Positions 1 to 8,414 of a DNA stretch of 38,739 nt are shown piece after piece (within the stretch, counting starts at the first letter, position 1; every line of letters starts with the position of its first letter). The notes beneath the pieces were generated by a model. The model searched no databases. It saw only the letters and a program-made list of their open reading frames with translations, and was not told where the DNA came from. The position numbers and the translations under genes are program-made. This DNA comes from Bacillus australimaris (lineage in GTDB: Bacteria; Bacillota; Bacilli; Bacillales; Bacillaceae): assembly GCF_001307105.1 (NCBI RefSeq), contig NZ_LGYN01000007.1, positions 1 through 38,739 on the forward strand, written 5' to 3'.

Positions 1-206
1 TACCACATAGCGTATATAGAACGATCATAATCATTAATCATAATTCTTTTGACATCACCTTTGATAAGCAGTTTCAAAGCTACTGCCGCTCCTCCACAAT
101 ATGGCTCAATATAAGTGTTTATATTATTCTCTTTTATTAGAAACTGAACATATTTATATGTCTTATTTTTACCACCTGGATATCTTAAGGGGCTATAATT
201 ATTCAT
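1..206 (-). CDS. Dam-type (D12 class) DNA adenine methylase, N-terminal part
   Basis: The first 68 codons of a gene that runs off the left edge. It starts at an ATG at 204-206. The protein opens with SPLRYPGGK and continues with EPYCGGAAVALKLL and INDYDRSIYAMW. These are the N-terminal and FxGxG-like AdoMet-binding motifs of D12-class N6-adenine methylases (Dam and DpnM relatives). The catalytic DPPY motif would lie outside the window, so activity cannot be judged. It starts only 28 bases after the stop of the ParB-domain gene and is probably co-transcribed with it. It may be the modification half of a restriction or defence module, or an orphan island methylase. Confidence 0.85.
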   Translation of the reverse strand, partial: MNNYSPLRYPGGKNKTYKYVQFLIKENNINTYIEPYCGGAAVALKLLIKGDVKRIMINDYDRSIYAMW

Positions 207-234
207 AGATAGAAACATCTCCATAACTAAACTA

Positions 235-2022
235 TTAACTTAAAGCAGCAAACAGTTTATCTAAATAAGTTTGATATGCCTTAAATATTGTTTTTAATGT
301 AATTGAACTTATATTACTTCTATAGTCATGAATTTTACCATTTAGAGTTTCAATATCTTTTCCATTTCCAAAGGATTTTTTTAATTCTTTATTAATAATT
401 TCTTTGTCATATAAATGAGCAGATACTTTAGAAATAAGCTGTGTAAGGTCAGATGGTCTATCTATTCCATTTCTATGTTTATCCCAGTATGCTTTTGATG
501 AATACTCTAGTAATACCCTAATTAAAAAAGCTATGATGACAAACTTATCGCTTTGTGTAGAAATATCCTTTTCTTTTTCCAAACAGTTTAATACAGAAAC
601 TATATTTGAATATTCTTCTTTTTTAGCTAATAGTCCAAATGATTTTTGATACCATTCTTCACTAAATAGAACCTCACCTGCTACAGATTTTTTAAAAGGG
701 ATATTCAAGTAGACCTTGTAAGTTTTAACTATATCATTCAATCTAATATTTATATTATACTCTCCGTTTTTAGAAAGTGCTGAAATTTTGTTATTTATTA
801 TCGCAATATCATTATCATCAGAATACACTGCTATTTCTGAATAAATATCATGGTTTTCTAATAATATTTCGCCTTGTTCATTTATAACTTTTATATTGTT
901 AAGTGTGTCATAATTAGCTCTAACTAAAGTTAATTCATTTTTTTTAACAAAAAGTTTATACTGCTGACTAACTTCATTTACACTATTTTTTTTTCCATCT
1001 TTCTCTCCAATAGGAACTAATCCATCCTTTAGTCCACCTTTAGTAGCACCACTAGGCGGAGTAGCTGGAGTAGCTGGAGTAGCATCACTAGGTAGAGTAG
1101 CTGGAGTAACTAAATTAGTATCTTCAATATAATTTTTTATCAATTGCTTCAACCCCGGAACAACCTTATTTTCTTCTAACAGGTTGTCCCACATCTTCTG
1201 AGTGTTAAAAGTTCTTGTATTAAGAGTACAAGTTATCCATGTGGCTTCACCTAATTTTTTAAGTATTTCTTGAAACTCTTCTTCTCTATTCTTTTCAGGT
1301 AACAGATAGAAATTATCATCTTCCTTTAAATTTAATGTCTTTTTTAGTTTGCGCCAAACTCTTGAAATAAGAACATCATTTTCTAAGTGTGATAATTCTT
1401 TTAATTCAGGATAGGAAGATTTAACCGAATTATGGATAGCATTTAAAAACCTTAGCTGTTTAATGGCATTCTTTATATCTTTTGGTTTCTCAGGCGTGAC
1501 TTTTTCAATCTCTTCTATGGCACTTTTACTGGATAAACCATTTTTTTTATGTTGAGTAAATAAATTATCATAGAATATTCTTTTATCAGAGGGACGCCAT
1601 TCCTTAATCCCTTCAATATGCTTTGCTGTAATTTTGAATAACGCTTCATCTTTATTGTCTTCATCTATCACATCGCAGTGCACCATAAAATCATCTATAT
1701 TTAGTTTTTCTATTTCTCTTCTATCTGAACTGCTAAGTCTTTGTTTTTCTTTAAAAATTATTTTTAGTGCTGCAATTCTTCTATTGCCCTCTAAGACAAC
1801 ATATTGTGTATTTACTCTATTTCTTTTCTCAAGAACTATTACTCTTTCACCCAGCGTTACATATCCATTTTTTATAATTTGTTGAGCTAATGACTTTACA
1901 TCTTCATACTGGATTAAGTAATCAATTATTTCTTCCTCTTTTGAAAACTTAAACAGAGAAAATCTTGGGTTATTTAAGTCTAGTTTTATTAGTGTGGGAT
2001 CTAATTTCATTGTTTTAAACAT
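235..2022 (-). CDS. ParB/Srx-fold domain protein of an accessory island
   Basis: A 595-residue protein. Residues about 1-110 look like a ParB N-terminal nuclease-fold domain: LDLNNPRF, a conserved SLAQQIIKNGY segment, then VLEGNRRIAALKII, the GxxR-type signature of ParB/Srx domains. The middle (about 300-335) is a low-complexity linker rich in Ala, Thr and Pro. The C-terminal 140 residues look helical and end in a segment LNGKIHDYRSN followed by an amphipathic helix. It is much longer than chromosomal ParB/Spo0J and lacks an obvious Spo0J central HTH, so a segregation role is unlikely. ParB-fold proteins paired with DNA methylases occur in defence and mobile islands. The adjacent Dam-type gene suggests the same here; this is inference. 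The ATG at 2022 is preceded by a GGAG. Confidence 0.7.
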   Translation of the reverse strand: MFKTMKLDPTLIKLDLNNPRFSLFKFSKEEEIIDYLIQYEDVKSLAQQIIKNGYVTLGERVIVLEKRNRVNTQYVVLEGNRRIAALKIIFKEKQRLSSSDRREIEKLNIDDFMVHCDVIDEDNKDEALFKITAKHIEGIKEWRPSDKRIFYDNLFTQHKKNGLSSKSAIEEIEKVTPEKPKDIKNAIKQLRFLNAIHNSVKSSYPELKELSHLENDVLISRVWRKLKKTLNLKEDDNFYLLPEKNREEEFQEILKKLGEATWITCTLNTRTFNTQKMWDNLLEENKVVPGLKQLIKNYIEDTNLVTPATLPSDATPATPATPPSGATKGGLKDGLVPIGEKDGKKNSVNEVSQQYKLFVKKNELTLVRANYDTLNNIKVINEQGEILLENHDIYSEIAVYSDDNDIAIINNKISALSKNGEYNINIRLNDIVKTYKVYLNIPFKKSVAGEVLFSEEWYQKSFGLLAKKEEYSNIVSVLNCLEKEKDISTQSDKFVIIAFLIRVLLEYSSKAYWDKHRNGIDRPSDLTQLISKVSAHLYDKEIINKELKKSFGNGKDIETLNGKIHDYRSNISSITLKTIFKAYQTYLDKLFAALS

Positions 2023-2064
2023 AACATTGCTCCATTTTCGTGTTATTTGAATTAAAATTGGATT

Positions 2065-2093
2065 AATTTACAATTAAAATTATATAACTTCAA
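2065..2093 (-). promoter_or_regulatory. Probable SigA promoter of the ParB-like/Dam operon
   Basis: Reading the minus strand, TTGAAG (2088-2093) is followed after 17 bases by TAAATT (2065-2070). This lies about 45 bases upstream of the ParB-like start codon. The match is moderate and the area is AT-rich, so chance is possible. Confidence 0.4.
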
Positions 2094-2163
2094 AATTTAG
2101 AAAGCAATGTTAGCTTAATCAGAAAATGAACATTTATGCAAAATTCTATATTAAATTTAGCAT

Positions 2164-2194
2164 AAAAAAGCCAAAAAACCGCATTAGGCTTTTT
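2164..2194 (-). terminator. Terminator of guaA
   Basis: On the minus strand AAAAAGCC (2187-2194) pairs with GGCTTTTT (2165-2172) across a 14-base loop and runs into a T tract. It lies 12 bases past the guaA stop codon. Confidence 0.75.
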
Positions 2195-2205
2195 GACTCA
2201 ATTCC

Positions 2206-3747
2206 CTACTCCCACTCAATCGTAGCAGGCGGCTTACTCGTAATATCATACACCACGCGGTTAATATGCTTCACTTCATTGACAATACGAGTTGAGATCT
2301 TTTCAAGCACGTCCCAAGGGATTCTTGCCCAGTCACTCGTCATACCGTCAATAGATGTAACAGCACGGATACCGATTGTGTAGTCGTATGTTCTTGCGTC
2401 ACCCATGACACCTACGCTGCGGATGTCTGGGAGAACCGTGAAGTATTGCCAGATGTCGCGCTCAAGGCCGAAGTTGGCAATTTCTTCGCGTAGAATTGCA
2501 TCCGATTCACGGACGATTTCTAGTTTTTCTTCAGAAATTTCACCTAGTACACGGATACCTAGTCCTGGACCTGGGAATGGCTGTCTCCAGACGATGTCAT
2601 CAGGAATGCCAAGCTCTGAACCTAGGGCACGGACTTCATCCTTGAATAGCGTATTCAAAGGCTCAATCAATTCGAACTGCATGTCTTCTGGAAGACCGCC
2701 TACGTTATGGTGAGATTTGATTGTTTGTGCCGTTGCTGTTCCGCTCTCAATGATGTCTGTGTAAAGTGTTCCTTGTGCTAAGTAGTCGATTCCTTTTAGC
2801 TTGTCCGCTTCGTCATCGAATACATAGATGAATTCGTTACCGATGATCTTACGTTTTTGCTCAGGATCAGATACACCTTTTAGCTTGTTTAAGAAACGAT
2901 CTTTCGCATCTACTTTAATCACGTTCATGTTGAAACCTTCGCTAAATGTCTTCATAACCCCTTCTGCTTCGCCTTTGCGAAGCAGACCGTGGTCAACGAA
3001 AATACATGTCAGCTGATCGCCGATCGCTTTGTGGATCAATACCGCCACAACAGATGAATCCACACCGCCGCTTAGTGCGCACAATACTTGCTTGTCGCCT
3101 ACTGTTTCACGGATTTTCTGCATTTCAATTTCAATGAAGTTCTCCATTGACCATTTGCCATCACAATCACATACGCCGAAAACAAAGTTTTTCAATAGGT
3201 CATTTCCGTACTCAGAGTGACGAACCTCTGGGTGGAACTGAACGCCATAGAAATTCTTCTCAGCTAAGCTCATGGCTGAGTTTGGACAATGTGCACTTGT
3301 TGCATCGACTGTAAAGCCTTCTGGTACTTCAACAACGAGGTCACCATGGCTCATCCAAACGACTTGATCCGTTGGAAGGTCTTTGAATAAAGCAGGTGTT
3401 CCGTTAATATGAATGTCTGCTTTTCCATATTCACGCTGGCTTGCCGCTTCTACTTTCCCGCCTAAATAATGAGTCATAAGCTGCATGCCGTAGCAAATGC
3501 CTAAAACCGGAATGCCTAGATCAAAAATCTTTTCGTCACAGCGGAAAGATCCTTCATCATAAACACTGTTTGGTCCACCAGAAAGGATGATTCCTTTAGG
3601 TGCCATTTTTTTAATTTCTTCAGCAGTTAAAGTGTGCGGATGAAGCTCACTGTACACACCAAATTCACGAATACGGCGTGTGATCAACTGATTGTACTGA
3701 CTGCCGAAATCGAGAACCAAAATCATTTCATTTACTAAATTTGTCAT
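2206..3747 (-). CDS. guaA: GMP synthase (glutamine-hydrolysing)
   Basis: GuaA converts XMP to GMP with ATP and glutamine, the last step of guanine nucleotide synthesis. The 513-residue length equals that of B. subtilis GuaA. The N-terminal class I amidotransferase domain has the nucleophile Cys85 in GICYGMQ and the partner residues His172 and Glu174 in FHPEVRH. The ATP-pyrophosphatase domain shows the P-loop SGGVDSS at 226-232. The C-terminal dimerisation domain ends in PPATIEWE. As in B. subtilis it follows yebA. It has its own promoter and a long structured leader (separate entries). The 3' end of guaA is a known integration hotspot for genomic islands. Here it is followed by island-like genes instead of the purine permease pbuG found there in B. 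subtilis. Confidence 0.97.
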   Translation of the reverse strand: MTNLVNEMILVLDFGSQYNQLITRRIREFGVYSELHPHTLTAEEIKKMAPKGIILSGGPNSVYDEGSFRCDEKIFDLGIPVLGICYGMQLMTHYLGGKVEAASQREYGKADIHINGTPALFKDLPTDQVVWMSHGDLVVEVPEGFTVDATSAHCPNSAMSLAEKNFYGVQFHPEVRHSEYGNDLLKNFVFGVCDCDGKWSMENFIEIEMQKIRETVGDKQVLCALSGGVDSSVVAVLIHKAIGDQLTCIFVDHGLLRKGEAEGVMKTFSEGFNMNVIKVDAKDRFLNKLKGVSDPEQKRKIIGNEFIYVFDDEADKLKGIDYLAQGTLYTDIIESGTATAQTIKSHHNVGGLPEDMQFELIEPLNTLFKDEVRALGSELGIPDDIVWRQPFPGPGLGIRVLGEISEEKLEIVRESDAILREEIANFGLERDIWQYFTVLPDIRSVGVMGDARTYDYTIGIRAVTSIDGMTSDWARIPWDVLEKISTRIVNEVKHINRVVYDITSKPPATIEWE

Positions 3748-3896
3748 GGTGTCACCTCTATGTCCAATATAGTTTTTTATAAACGCACAGAAAAAATGAG
3801 AGGAGAAAACCTGCTCTCAGTGTGAATCACGCTTTTGAAGCGCCCAGACTCACATCCGAACGCTTCAATTTCATGTATTTTAGAAGGTTTTAATAT
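3748..3896 (-). promoter_or_regulatory. Structured guaA leader, candidate cis-acting attenuator
   Basis: About 150 untranslated bases lie between the predicted transcription start and the guaA ATG. Reading the RNA sense (minus strand), TGTGAGTC (3847-3854) can pair with GATTCACA (3821-3828). This encloses an inner hairpin CGCTT/AAGCG (3838-3842 with 3830-3834). A competing pairing is TGAAGCG (3861-3867) with CGCTTCA (3836-3842), which would break the inner hairpin. A terminator hairpin (3791-3819) follows, still 44 bases before the start codon. I do not recognise a purine, PRPP, ZTP or T-box consensus, so no ligand or regulator is proposed. Confidence 0.5.
3791..3819 (-). terminator. Intrinsic terminator inside the guaA leader
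   Basis: On the minus strand TGAGAG (3814-3819) pairs with CTCTCA (3797-3802) over an 11-base loop, followed directly by six T residues (3791-3796). It lies downstream of the guaA promoter and upstream of the guaA start codon, so it would attenuate guaA rather than only end the yebA transcript. Confidence 0.6.
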
Positions 3897-3902
3897 TCAC
3901 CT

Positions 3903-3931
3903 ATTCTAACAACAGGAAGGTACGCGGTCAA
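3903..3931 (-). promoter_or_regulatory. SigA-type promoter of guaA
   Basis: Minus-strand TTGACC (3926-3931) and TAGAAT (3903-3908) are separated by exactly 17 bases. The -35 box starts three bases after the yebA stop codon. This gives guaA its own transcript with a leader of about 150 bases. Confidence 0.75.
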
Positions 3932-3933
3932 GA

Positions 3934-6138
3934 CTATCTCCTGTTTATTAAATTTTCCCATAACTTTGCCGATTGCCGCCAAAGCGCTGATGCATCTTCT
4001 CGCTTGTAGAGCGCACGTTCATAGAGCTGCGTCAGCTCTGACATGCGATGATCTCCATCCTTGTCATCCATCAAAGCAGCGAATTCTCTTAGCGTCATAC
4101 CTGGCTTTTTCTCGATTCCCCTGCGCTTCAGCTGCTTTAATAGAGCCGCATACGCATAGAAGAACGCTTCCTCTTCCGGCAGACGTTTCACCTTTCTAGC
4201 AATAAAGAACGGCATCCATCTTGCTCTGAATCGATAAAGCATCCAGCTAATGAATCCAAGAAGGACAAGCGCTCCTGCCGCAAACCCTACAACCCAACCA
4301 ACATGCACCATATTTTGCTTTGCCTGCACTGTTTGTTCCTTTGGTTGTGCCGGCTGCTCTGTCTCCTGCTGTTGCGGCTGGTCTTGTGGCTGATCTTCGC
4401 TTGCATCAGAACTAGACTGATCTTCTTCTTCCTTCTGATCATCCGTTTGATCGCTAGAAACGGCTTCATTCGTAAATGTCTCTGGGTTCGTGAACCCTTT
4501 TGTCGGTTCAAAGGTCACCCAGCCTCTGTTAGGAAAATAAACCTCTACCCATGAATGCGCATTGTTATTGGTCACTTCATACACATTGTTTCCATCCATC
4601 TGTGTTTCATATAGCTGACCAGACGTATACCCTTTCACCCATCTCGCCGGAATCCCAATCGACCGAAGCATCACGATCATAGAGGTTGAAAAATTATCAC
4701 AGTAGCCAATCATCGTATCAAATAAAAATTGATCCACATAATCTTCGTTACGGCCAGGGACAGCGACATTTTGCGTTTCATATGAAAACTTCGCAGATCC
4801 TAAATAATCCTCGATCGCTTTGGCTTTATCATACATATTATCCTTCGTTTCCGTTAAGCTGTTTGCCAAAGTTTTCACACGCTCTGGCAATGAGGACGGA
4901 AGCTGCAAGTATTCACGTCCAACCTGCTGATTCACCTGCTTCTTTGTCGGTACTTTGATTCTCTGTAAATCCTCTAGGATAAATGTAGGGGATAAAAAGC
5001 TGACTTGGTAGTTCCCTAAATTTTTGGGCGGATTTTTCATAGACGGGACAATTTTCTCCGTTTTGCCCATTATTTGCAGCGGAATGTTTTCCATTGGCAT
5101 CAATGAGATCGTCCCAATTGGATAGACGGCATGATTAAATCGATAGTCCGATTCTATATCAACTCTCGTTTCATGCTCCTCTGTTTTCACACGATTGGTA
5201 AACCATCTATTTGGCACCTCGGCGCCCTTTAGCCGAGTAGGCTTCGTATCATTTGAAGCATCCTCCCAGCCCTTGCCTGTGTAAATACTTTTTGTTTCTA
5301 CACGAAAATAAGACGGCTCCTTTCCGCTCCACTTAAAGACTGGTGTGCGGTCCTCACTAAACGGGCCGCCAAGCGCCGAATCATCTGCACTATATCCAAC
5401 TTTATTCTGCCCAGCTGCCCCATCTTGATTCGTGACCGCCTTAAAAAACGGGACAGGATCAGGCCATTTTGGATCTGACTTCGGCAAAGAAGCGCCGAGT
5501 GTCGCTGATAGGAGGACAAGCGCCAGCATAGGCAAAAACCACTTTAGGCGCGCTTTTTGTGACACCCGAACGCCTTCAGCTGAACGAAGTCGATCGAAAT
5601 ACAGCAGCCCAAGCAAACAAAAGCCAAACACCATAATACGGACAATCGCAAAGGTCGCATCATATGGCGTAAATGTATCAAGAATCGTGACATATACAAT
5701 CGTCATCAGTAAAAAGAAAAAGATTCGCTGCTGATAAACCACCCAATAATGAAGCAAGTAGACAAGCAGCCACAGCAAAATATAAAAAAGCAATGTGCGG
5801 AAAGACGGATACATGTCACTCCACATGCCCCTGCTCATCAACGTGATATTATCTTTAATATCAGCAAACAAAGCAGCCAGATAGCCTGGCTCTGATTGAT
5901 AAAAGATCAAATATAGGGCGAGCAAGATCAGCCCAGTACAAATAGGAAACGTGATATACCACTTCAGACGAAAGAATGTAAACAAACACGCAAGTCCTAT
6001 AAAAATGATGAAATAAGACGTATGGCTCGTCTCAGTAAACTCCTGAAGTGGACGAAGCCACTCCCATAGCAGTAGAAATGCTACAGCATAATAGATGAAC
6101 AACTCAAAACGGCTTTGCCGCTGATGCGTATGCAGCAT
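3934..6138 (-). CDS. yebA: Membrane transglutaminase-like protein YebA
   Basis: A 734-residue membrane protein. The first 210 residues contain about six hydrophobic segments. A large extracytoplasmic part follows with a transglutaminase-like core: the Cys of MIGYCDNFSTS, the His of NNAHSWVEVYF, and an acidic residue in WVTFEPTKGF (Glu where many relatives have Asp). Next come an acidic, Gln-rich linker, another membrane helix (about residues 620-640), and a cytoplasmic DUF4129-type tail with LKRRGIEKKPGMTLREFA. The start is supported by GTGAGGTGA nine bases upstream, overlapping the yeaD stop. It is the last gene of the yeaC-yeaD-yebA operon. This three-gene arrangement is widespread; a cell-envelope or protein-processing role is inferred, and the substrate is unknown. 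Confidence 0.9.
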   Translation of the reverse strand: MLHTHQRQSRFELFIYYAVAFLLLWEWLRPLQEFTETSHTSYFIIFIGLACLFTFFRLKWYITFPICTGLILLALYLIFYQSEPGYLAALFADIKDNITLMSRGMWSDMYPSFRTLLFYILLWLLVYLLHYWVVYQQRIFFFLLMTIVYVTILDTFTPYDATFAIVRIMVFGFCLLGLLYFDRLRSAEGVRVSQKARLKWFLPMLALVLLSATLGASLPKSDPKWPDPVPFFKAVTNQDGAAGQNKVGYSADDSALGGPFSEDRTPVFKWSGKEPSYFRVETKSIYTGKGWEDASNDTKPTRLKGAEVPNRWFTNRVKTEEHETRVDIESDYRFNHAVYPIGTISLMPMENIPLQIMGKTEKIVPSMKNPPKNLGNYQVSFLSPTFILEDLQRIKVPTKKQVNQQVGREYLQLPSSLPERVKTLANSLTETKDNMYDKAKAIEDYLGSAKFSYETQNVAVPGRNEDYVDQFLFDTMIGYCDNFSTSMIVMLRSIGIPARWVKGYTSGQLYETQMDGNNVYEVTNNNAHSWVEVYFPNRGWVTFEPTKGFTNPETFTNEAVSSDQTDDQKEEEDQSSSDASEDQPQDQPQQQETEQPAQPKEQTVQAKQNMVHVGWVVGFAAGALVLLGFISWMLYRFRARWMPFFIARKVKRLPEEEAFFYAYAALLKQLKRRGIEKKPGMTLREFAALMDDKDGDHRMSELTQLYERALYKREDASALWRQSAKLWENLINRR

Positions 6139-6147
6139 ATATGTTTA

Positions 6148-7338
6148 TCACCTCACAGTTCTTTCGTGCAGACTGTCTTCAAATAAAGTGGTGGTGCGTA
6201 TTCCAGAGGCCTTGAGCCGGTCTACAAGCAGTTTTTCTTTTGTCGTCAAACGCTCTCCAGCTCCCTTTACTAAAAGAACGGAAAGGTTCTTTTTGCTTCG
6301 ATTGCCAAGCAGATTCGCAGCAAGCTCCTCCTGCAGCTGACCCGTGACGACATATTTTCCAGAATACTGATACTCACTCGCTGCTAACGGTTGATATTCT
6401 GATGTGCGAGAAGGCTGGTACTGCACCCTTGTTAAATAATAAAGCATGTCCTGTAAATGAAGCTCTCCTTGATCGACTCGAAAGGCATGCTGATCTCCTA
6501 GAGGGACAAGACCTGCAGGCACACCTTTTTTCACAGCCGTTTGGAGAACAGAGGCTGCAATAGACACAACAGTCTCAAAAACCGCTTCATCTGTAAAATC
6601 AGCAAACACAACAAGGTCCTTTGTTTGATTCTGTTCAAACTCCTTCGTCATCAGCTGGCCTCTTCTGGCCGTCGTCTTCCAGTCCACCCAAGCAAAACGG
6701 TCTCCTTGCTGGTATTCTCGCACGCCTGTTGTCATATTGGTCGGTTCATTTAACCACGAGTGAACCGCTTTGCCTCCATTTTCATTCACTGACTCAGCAG
6801 ACGCCACCGGGAGATCCAGCACTTTAGGATAGACAAGCAGCTTTTTCTCTAACGGAAGGACCACTTCTTTTTCAACAAACCCAAACATATCACCCGTTTT
6901 GATTCTAACCGCAGTGAATTGATGCTCTCCCCGCGGAATATCATTCAATTGATAAGAAAATCGCCACGTTTTCTGAAACCAAGGAAATAGCATCTGCTTC
7001 ATTTCAATCTGTTCCTGCAAATGAAAAGTATCTGGCGGAGCATCCTCCATCATGACGTAAACATACGGAAATGGAGTTGTCCGCTTGATTTCAACTTCAA
7101 CGGACAGCACATCCCCCGCCTTCAAGCGGGTTTGCTGTAATGTCCTCTTGGCTGTCACGCGTAGTGGAATGAGTGCAAACAGCAAAGCATACAAAGCATA
7201 GGGTAAAAATGCATAAAAAAGGAACCAGCTCACAAACCCTCCCTGAAACATCGCATAACAAAAGGCTGCCGCAGTGAGGATGATGAGCATCATCACCCGT
7301 AACCATAATGAAACTGCTAAACGTTGACGTGACTTCAT
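6148..7338 (-). CDS. yeaD: DUF58 domain membrane protein YeaD
   Basis: A 396-residue protein with two hydrophobic N-terminal segments (about residues 10-55). A DUF58 region follows, marked by GVREYQQGDRFAWVDWKTTARRG and then LVVFADFT, a vWA-like start. DUF58 proteins are almost always encoded beside MoxR AAA ATPases and transglutaminase-like membrane proteins, as here. Its start codon overlaps the yeaC stop by four bases, which indicates translational coupling. Biochemical function is unknown; it may act as an adaptor between the MoxR ATPase and a membrane target. Confidence 0.9.
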   Translation of the reverse strand: MKSRQRLAVSLWLRVMMLIILTAAAFCYAMFQGGFVSWFLFYAFLPYALYALLFALIPLRVTAKRTLQQTRLKAGDVLSVEVEIKRTTPFPYVYVMMEDAPPDTFHLQEQIEMKQMLFPWFQKTWRFSYQLNDIPRGEHQFTAVRIKTGDMFGFVEKEVVLPLEKKLLVYPKVLDLPVASAESVNENGGKAVHSWLNEPTNMTTGVREYQQGDRFAWVDWKTTARRGQLMTKEFEQNQTKDLVVFADFTDEAVFETVVSIAASVLQTAVKKGVPAGLVPLGDQHAFRVDQGELHLQDMLYYLTRVQYQPSRTSEYQPLAASEYQYSGKYVVTGQLQEELAANLLGNRSKKNLSVLLVKGAGERLTTKEKLLVDRLKASGIRTTTLFEDSLHERTVR

Positions 7339-8297
7339 TGAGTCATCGACTTTTGAACTGGCACGCCAATTTGCTCAAGCATTTGTCGCAGCACTGTCTC
7401 CGCCTTCTTCCCTTCATACGTCGCTTCTGATGTCAAAATCATCCGATGCGGTAATGTATAAGGCGCCAAATACTGTACATCATCAGGAATGACATAATCG
7501 CGCTGATTCAAAAGGGCATATGCCTGTGCCGCTTTCATAAGTGCGATCGAACCCCTCGGACTCACACCTAAATAAACAGATGGATGGTTACGCGTCGCTT
7601 GAGCAATTTCTACAATATATTCTTTAATGGATGCATCCACATGAACGGTCTGAACAGCTTGCTGCAACGCATGGATATGTTCCTTTGTCATGACTGCCTG
7701 GAGCGTATCAATTGGGGATTGCTTCTCCTGCAAGTTGAGCACTTCCAGTTCCTCCAGCATGGTCGGATACCCCATTTGCAGCTTGAATAAAAATCGGTCC
7801 ATTTGCGCTTCTGGCAGTGGATAAGTTCCTTCATATTCCACCGGATTTTGCGTTGCCATGACGAAAAAAGGATCCGCAAGCGGCATCGTGTCTCCATCCA
7901 CTGTGACACTGCCTTCTTCCATCGCTTCGAGCAATGCCGACTGTGTTTTAGGGGATGTCCGATTGATCTCATCTGCCAAAATAATCTGCCCCATAATCGG
8001 CCCTTGCCTAAATTCAAATTCATTTGTCTTTTTATTAAAAATCGACACGCCTGTTACATCTGAAGGCAAAAGATCAGGAGTAAATTGGATTCTCTTAAAC
8101 TCACAGCCAATGGATTTTGCCAAAGCACGAACCATCATCGTCTTCCCAACGCCAGGCACATCCTCTAGCAGCACATGCCCCTTCGCCAAAATCGCAACAA
8201 GGCTTAATATCGCAATATCTTTTTTCCCAACCATGACTTTATTGATGTTATCTACAATCTTTTGTAAATCTGAATGCATCGGTTCATCAAATGCCAT
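7335..8297 (-). CDS. yeaC: MoxR-family AAA+ ATPase YeaC
   Basis: A 320-residue AAA+ protein. It has Walker A in LEDVPGVGKTMM (about residues 38-49), Walker B in IILADEINR, and sensor 1 in FVMATQNPVEYEGTYPLPEAQMDRF, the hallmark run of MoxR ATPases. The C-terminal lid carries SPRGSIALMKAAQAYAL. MoxR proteins act as chaperone-like ATPases, often with vWA-like partners. The downstream DUF58 protein fits that role. The ATG at 8297 has TAGGAGG at good spacing. It is the first gene of the operon. Confidence 0.95.
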   Translation of the reverse strand: MAFDEPMHSDLQKIVDNINKVMVGKKDIAILSLVAILAKGHVLLEDVPGVGKTMMVRALAKSIGCEFKRIQFTPDLLPSDVTGVSIFNKKTNEFEFRQGPIMGQIILADEINRTSPKTQSALLEAMEEGSVTVDGDTMPLADPFFVMATQNPVEYEGTYPLPEAQMDRFLFKLQMGYPTMLEELEVLNLQEKQSPIDTLQAVMTKEHIHALQQAVQTVHVDASIKEYIVEIAQATRNHPSVYLGVSPRGSIALMKAAQAYALLNQRDYVIPDDVQYLAPYTLPHRMILTSEATYEGKKAETVLRQMLEQIGVPVQKSMTQ

Positions 8298-8381
8298 CCT
8301 GATCCTCCTATCACGTTTCCGTCAAATTTCATATAGTCTAACTTTACCATACAACGCGCATTTGCATAAAACATCAGCATA

Positions 8382-8414
8382 GAAAAAAAAGCCTTCTCAC
8401 GATGGAAAAGACTT
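8382..8414 (-). terminator. Terminator of mneS overlapping its stop codon
   Basis: On the minus strand AAGTCTTTTC (8405-8414) pairs with GAGAAGGCTT (8389-8398), including two wobble pairs, and is followed by eight T residues. The stem includes the TGA of mneS. Confidence 0.65.

Noticed and set aside
3845..3870. Possible PurBox (CCGAAC) upstream of guaA
   Set aside because: Only the CCGAAC core fits, the flanking A/T positions do not, there is no second oppositely oriented box, and the core is explained by the leader hairpin.
3748..3896. Purine or T-box riboswitch in the guaA leader
   Set aside because: The conserved cores of these classes are not present, so only an unclassified structured leader is claimed.
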